From assembly GCA_020723325.1 (NCBI GenBank), contig DYJD01000032.1, forward strand, positions 18,068-82,067: DNA of 64,000 bases, read 5' to 3'. Under the pieces are notes generated by a model. It was not told where the DNA came from and did not search any database. It was given only the letters and a program-made list of their open reading frames with translations. Shown here in pieces: positions 60,298-64,000 of the stretch. The position numbers were made by a program, and so were the translations under genes. Source of the stretch: Desulfosudis oleivorans (GTDB lineage Bacteria > Desulfobacterota > Desulfobacteria > Desulfobacterales > SURF-7). Positions within the stretch are counted from its first letter, which is position 1. Every line of letters starts with the position of its first letter.

Positions 60298-61490
60298 CCA
60301 ATGGATCGACTCTGGCCGTATGGGCGGCCGGCAAGCGCGCAGGTCTTCTGGCTCGCGAACCAAGCCGGGAGTACGTATTCGCCTATGAGCCGCAAGTGGA
60401 AAGCAAAGCCCAGGTGTCGTTGACCATGCCGGTGCGCCTGAAGAGCTGGGTGAGTCGCGACCTGCACCCGATATTTCAGATGAACCTGCCGGAAGGCGCA
60501 CTGCTGGAGGCCATTCGCCGCGCCATTGCTAAAATCATCGGTGAAGACGACCTGTCCATTTTGCGGGTTACCGGCGGGAACCAGGTGGGCCGCAACCGCT
60601 TCTCCCTGCCGGATGATGACCACCCCGGTGTTACGGAAACGCCCGAGTCCCTTTCGGAGTTGCTCACCTATCCGGACACCCGGGAGTTGTTTCATGAGTT
60701 GGTAGAGCGGTACGCCCTTCGTTCCGGAGTGTCCGGTGTTCAGCCCAAGGTGCTGCTGGAAGCCAGGGACCGGGCCACCCTGGCTTCCACCGGTTATATC
60801 GTCAAGGCCTGGGGCAGCGAATATCCTTTTCTGTCTGCCAATGAGTTTTTTTGTATGACCGCCGCCAAACGGGCCGGCCTGCCGACGCCGGAATTTTTCC
60901 TTGCGGACAACGGCGGCCTGTTCATCATGCGCCGCTTTGACATTACCGCCAAAGGAGATCCCATGGGCTTCGAAGACTTGGCCGCCCTCCAGGCCCTCGG
61001 CACGGCCCAAAAATATTCCAGCAGTTATGAGCGGGTAGCCAAGACCATCCGTGACTTTGTCGCCGGCGAACACCTGATGGCGGCCCGGGAGCAGTTTTTC
61101 GCCACCTTGGTGCTGTCGGTCATGGTGCGCAACGGCGACGCCCATCTTAAGAACTTCGGTGTGCTTTACGCCGAACCCCAGGCCCCGGTAAGGCTGGCAC
61201 CAGTGTACGATGTGGTGACCACGTCCGCATATATCAAAAATGATGTCCCGGCCCTCACCCTGTCCGGTACGAAAAAGTGGTGGCCGCGTAAAATGCTGGA
61301 ACGCTTTGCCGTGGCTCATCTTTCATTGCCGACATCTGTCATATCAGCCATTTTCATCCGTTTGGCAGAAGCCGTTACGGAAACCCAAAGCCTGCTTCGG
61401 CAATATCTAACCCAGCATCCGGAATTCAAAACTGTCGGCGAACAGATGCTGAAGGCCTGGGAGGACGGGATCAATGGTCTGGCTGGATAA
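60294..61490 (+). CDS. hipA: HipA-like serine/threonine kinase toxin
   Basis: A 398-residue HipA-family kinase. Motifs: FQMNLPEGALLEAI at the N-subdomain-1 region, GNQVGRNRF, SGVQPKVLLEA (ATP-loop SGxQPKxL), YIVKAWGSEYPFLSANEFFC, RRFDI, and the catalytic MVRNGDAHLKNFGVLY with LAPVYDVVTT for metal binding. HipA phosphorylates glutamyl-tRNA synthetase in E. coli; here the target is not known. The long N-terminal part makes it HipA-type, not HipT-type. It is coupled to hipB. Confidence 0.88.
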   Translation: MTNGSTLAVWAAGKRAGLLAREPSREYVFAYEPQVESKAQVSLTMPVRLKSWVSRDLHPIFQMNLPEGALLEAIRRAIAKIIGEDDLSILRVTGGNQVGRNRFSLPDDDHPGVTETPESLSELLTYPDTRELFHELVERYALRSGVSGVQPKVLLEARDRATLASTGYIVKAWGSEYPFLSANEFFCMTAAKRAGLPTPEFFLADNGGLFIMRRFDITAKGDPMGFEDLAALQALGTAQKYSSSYERVAKTIRDFVAGEHLMAAREQFFATLVLSVMVRNGDAHLKNFGVLYAEPQAPVRLAPVYDVVTTSAYIKNDVPALTLSGTKKWWPRKMLERFAVAHLSLPTSVISAIFIRLAEAVTETQSLLRQYLTQHPEFKTVGEQMLKAWEDGINGLAG

Positions 61491-61661
61491 ACCGGAATCC
61501 CACAAAAAGAATGAGTTGGATCTTATCCAGCTTTTTAATGGCGATCATAGCTTGTCACGGATTTTAACGAATCCGGTCAGTACTTTCACCGCCAGCAGAA
61601 TGGTAAACAGCCATAGAAGATAATTGATGATCCTGCCAAACCTGCTGGTCCTTGTCGGTCT

Positions 61662-62188
61662 TCAAAATAAAATCGGCTTCCATCCCATTCCAGAGATGCC
61701 CGACCCGCTGTTGTGAAAGTGATATCCGGAATACACATAACCGGAAAATGGAAGGTGGGTATGGCCGAAATAAATATCGTGTATCCGGGAAAGGTCGACG
61801 CCCGGAGTGCTTTCAAGATAATGCAAAATTCTTCCAGCGACAAGACGTCTTGGGAAACAGAGCCAATGGAAAAGACCGGTCAGACCGATTCGATCCATCG
61901 CCTCATAGGCCAAGTCTTGAGGAAATGAACGCTTGGCCAGGGTTTGCCAGGGAATGCGATATTGCTTCCTCTGGGCATAATTTTCCAATTGGCGCAATCA
62001 CCGTGGAGGAACAAGGCCTTGCCGATGACCCGAAAATCGGCGTTCCACCGGAAATCGAAAATATCCCCGTTCAATACGAGGCAATTCGCCCCCGCCAACT
62101 CATGCAGACGCGCCGTAAGCATCCCAACGCCGTCCGAACGCCTGGCAAACAAGTGCAAATCCGATACGACGACACCGCGATTTATCAC
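61662..62188 (-). pseudogene. Broken metallophosphoesterase (LpxH-like UDP-diacylglucosamine pyrophosphatase family)
   Basis: The first frame (62188 down to 61880) starts VVVSDLHLFARRSD and has LVLNGDIFDFRWNADF (metal motifs DxH and GDxxD) and then FLHGDCANWK. The rest, in another frame (61997-61662), holds DLAYEAMDRIG and IYFGHTHLPFSGYVYSG (GHTH). The GNHD motif and about 70 residues between are missing and a frameshift joins the pieces. It is a decayed gene. Confidence 0.7.
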
Positions 62189-62267
62189 GCAACGCTTCCC
62201 TTTATGGATAGGACCTTGCTTTTTTGATATCGGACTGTATGTGACGAGAGTTTGTGTGTCAACGACA

Positions 62268-62431
62268 AGGAAAGAAAAAAACTTGTAAAGGCAAAATGTG
62301 TTGTGCTAACAGATATGTACAAATTATTGGGATTGTTTTACAGATTGAAAAATTAAATGCAACAGAGTGGTTCTTTGGAAAAGTTTTTTCTGGATATTGG
62401 CAATATTCAGAAAATCATAGAAGGACTTGTT
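62268..62431. repeat. Dispersed repeat B, copy 2
   Basis: The same unit as 47497-47659 (AGGAAAGAAAAAAACTTGTA to CATAGAAGGACTTGTT), lying 54 bases upstream of the brnT gene. Copy 1 lies 35 bases upstream of another small accessory gene. Confidence 0.7.
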
Positions 62432-62484
62432 CTGCTCTAAGCATTCCACTTGCACAATAATTAAATTATAATTATAGTGGCAAT

Positions 62485-62784
62485 ATGAAATCAATATCAT
62501 TTGTTTGGGATGATAACAAGGCTGATGAAAACTTAAGGAGACACAAAATATCCTTCGAAGAGGCACAAACGGTTTTCACCGACCCCAATGCAAGGATGAT
62601 ATTTGATCCAGAACATTCTGCCGATGAAGATAGATTCGTAATCCTTGGAATAAGCTTTGCGCTAAGGCTGCTTGTCGTCTGTCATTGCTATCGTGAAAAT
62701 GATTTTGTTATTCGAATAATTTCTGCTCGAAAAGCAACCAAACAAGAGCAAAAACAATATAGGGGCTTCTATCATGAAAAATGA
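62485..62784 (+). CDS. brnT: BrnT-family ribonuclease toxin
   Basis: A 99-residue BrnT toxin: SFVWDDNKADENLRRHKISF, then FEEAQTVFTDPNARMI, and FVIRIISARKATKQEQKQY. These contain the family's conserved D-x-x-K, K/RHxxSFEEA and R-x-I-S-A-R residues. Such toxins are RelE-fold ribonucleases that stop translation. It overlaps the antitoxin gene by 11 bases and follows AT-rich sequence with a TATAAT-like box. Confidence 0.88.
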   Translation: MKSISFVWDDNKADENLRRHKISFEEAQTVFTDPNARMIFDPEHSADEDRFVILGISFALRLLVVCHCYRENDFVIRIISARKATKQEQKQYRGFYHEK

Positions 62785-62989
62785 ATACGATTTTTCGAAA
62801 TCTGTTAAAAATCCGTATGCCAAGCATCTTAAAAAGCAAGTAACCCTACGTCTTGGTGTTGATGTTATTAATTATTTCAAAAATCTATCGGAGCAAACCG
62901 GGGTTCCATATCAGAATCTTATTAATCTTTATTTACAAGATTGTGCCCATTCACAAAAAAAACTGAAACTGAACTGGGCTTCAAAATAG
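62774..62989 (+). CDS. BrnA-like/CopG antitoxin
   Basis: A 71-residue ribbon-helix-helix protein: KKQVTLRLGVDVINYFKNLS supplies the strand and helix, then TGVPYQNLINLYLQDCA the second helix, as in BrnA-type antitoxins. It overlaps brnT by 11 bases and should neutralise it and repress the operon. Its spacing and order (toxin first) match brnTA operons. Confidence 0.8.
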   Translation: MKNEYDFSKSVKNPYAKHLKKQVTLRLGVDVINYFKNLSEQTGVPYQNLINLYLQDCAHSQKKLKLNWASK

Positions 62990-63076
62990 AATAAATATAG
63001 AACCCATAAATCCAGCGGATGCAAAAGACCGCGCTGCTGATTAATTTGTTGGGCAACGGACCTACATGAGGCTTTC

Positions 63077-63703
63077 ATGAATTCGTGCATTAATCGTCTA
63101 TCCATACTTGCAGGTTTCATCATCTTTTTTACGACTATAACGCTTGCCGGGCAACCAGCGGGACTTGCTTCTTCTATAGAAGACGATTTCTCTGCAACCG
63201 TAACCATGGCCAACGACGTTCAAGTCAGTGTTGAAAAGATCCGTTTGCAAGAGTCCCCTGGCGGCCAGTGGATCACAACGAGGCCGAATCGATATGCATC
63301 CGAGATGTACTTCCGCATAAATAAGGACGGAGTGACAATTCGGCGCGTCCTACCGTTTGACACAATTGCTACCATCGAGTTTTCAACCTCACTTGGGTCT
63401 GATGCCATGTATCCAGAGGTTCGTAGGATGCTGATCAAACTCAAAGATGGTGGAACCATTGAGTGGGTTCATGCTGACAGGTCTGTAACCATTTCCAGTT
63501 CAGGTGGAAAGACTGAGCGCTGGAATAGCTTCCCGTGGATCACCGGAGTAGTTTCTTCTGAAGAAAAAGAGCAAGGGCAAAATTACGTCATTACCGGATT
63601 TACCGGCGTAGCGAATGCTAATGGTGAGCAAGGCAAATGGGAGGCTAAACCAACCGAAATTAAACGAATTCAATTTATAGACGGATTGGCGAAAAAACAC
63701 TGA
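63077..63703 (+). CDS. Uncharacterised exported protein
   Basis: A 208-residue protein with a clear signal peptide (MNSCINRLSILAGFIIFFTT then ITLAGQPAG). The rest is beta-rich with no known motif (KDGVTIRRVLPFDTIATIEF, GGTIEWVHADRSVTISSSGG). It contains no lipobox, so it is probably periplasmic or secreted. The ATG is preceded by GAGGCTTTC. It stands between the BrnTA pair and the YggL-like gene. Confidence 0.65.
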   Translation: MNSCINRLSILAGFIIFFTTITLAGQPAGLASSIEDDFSATVTMANDVQVSVEKIRLQESPGGQWITTRPNRYASEMYFRINKDGVTIRRVLPFDTIATIEFSTSLGSDAMYPEVRRMLIKLKDGGTIEWVHADRSVTISSSGGKTERWNSFPWITGVVSSEEKEQGQNYVITGFTGVANANGEQGKWEAKPTEIKRIQFIDGLAKKH

Positions 63704-63786
63704 GCATTATGACACTATGGAAAAATTGACCAATCGACCGGCTCCGCCAGCGGGTGCCAGGCTCAAAGTGAGCTTTTAATGGCAAT

Positions 63787-63960
63787 ATGAAAAAGAGAAT
63801 AAGAAAGAAAAAAAGAGTCGGCGAATTTCAGGAATTTGGATTCGAAACTGGTTTCCGATTTTCAAGTAAATTGGATACAAAAACTCGAAATGATTTGATT
63901 GATCGGTTTATTGAGAAAGCAATCGAAGATAATGGTCTGCAATTTGGGGTCGCCCATTAA
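63787..63960 (+). CDS. Short YggL (DUF469)-like protein
   Basis: A 57-residue protein MKKRIRKKKRVGEFQEFGFE then TGFRFSSKLDTKTRNDLID ending in NGLQFGVAH. The motif RKKKxVGEFQEFGF is that of the ribosome-associated YggL/DUF469 family (about 108 residues), but only its first half is present here. It may be truncated by a mutation or be one of the short family members. No clear ribosome-binding site (GGCAAT precedes the ATG). It is the last feature before the window ends. Confidence 0.6.
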   Translation: MKKRIRKKKRVGEFQEFGFETGFRFSSKLDTKTRNDLIDRFIEKAIEDNGLQFGVAH

Positions 63961-64000
63961 AGGGCGAGTCAAGTGAAAAAACACCTCTCCTATCGAAAAA

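Overview
The window looks like a chromosomal stretch of a sulfate-reducing or syntrophic Desulfobacterota (deltaproteobacterium). The pointers are a cytoplasmic [NiFe]-hydrogenase operon with an HdrA/MvhD-like electron-transfer protein, a sigma-54-driven glnK-amtB-glnA operon, a methylmalonyl-CoA epimerase, many two-component and conflict genes, and moderate GC with AT-rich accessory patches. No rRNA, tRNA or CRISPR array was recognised. Assignments come from reading motifs by eye; no search was run.

Layout. (1) 1-9857: a one-direction cluster. It holds a kinase-like protein fused to a TRPM2/NUDT9-type ADP-ribose-binding Nudix domain, a MoxR-type AAA ATPase, an unknown protein, an HExxH + vWA protein, a membrane protein, an unknown protein and a PaaK-like adenylate-forming enzyme. 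(2) 9858-14570: small accessory genes, a truncated DUF4143 protein and decayed fragments, including the tail of a REP-associated transposase. (3) 14643-18831: a proteostasis operon with three soluble Hsp20s, a J-protein, a membrane-tethered Hsp20 and an HtrA protease. (4) 20806-30487: a conflict operon with TIR, a trypsin-co-occurring domain, ChlI-like AAA, ChlD-like vWA, TIR-CHAT-like and trypsin-NACHT-FGE proteins. The end of the last gene has the codon signature of a diversity-generating-retroelement (DGR) variable region. (5) 31226-34475: a Tat-exported flavoprotein, an SRPBCC protein and PlsC. (6) 34569-44051: the hydrogenase operon followed by an SNF2/SWIM/SEC-C module. (7) 44180-47228: gamma carbonic anhydrase, LOG-family protein, methylmalonyl-CoA epimerase, aminotransferase and a NifU-like protein. 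(8) 47500-51401: accessory debris, a minimal nucleotide-cyclase-like gene, a methyltransferase with an attC-like hairpin behind it, and broken ferredoxin and helicase genes. (9) 51559-59244: hybrid histidine kinase and receiver, alpha/beta hydrolase, glnA-amtB-glnK. (10) 59539-63960: pseudogenes, HipBA-like and BrnTA-like toxin-antitoxin pairs, a secreted protein and a YggL-like small protein.

The main proposal is that two separate MoxR/vWA modules sit in one window. One carries an ADP-ribose-binding domain as its likely sensor. The other carries two TIR domains, which in active homologues split NAD and release ADP-ribose-type products, plus a protease-NACHT receptor whose C-terminal lectin-like domain appears to have been hypervariable. 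Whether the two modules communicate is inference.

Several repeat families sit between genes: a REP/REPIN-like palindrome (seven copies), a roughly 135-200 bp repeat (three copies), a 163 bp repeat (two copies), and inverted arrays of hexamer repeats (two loci).
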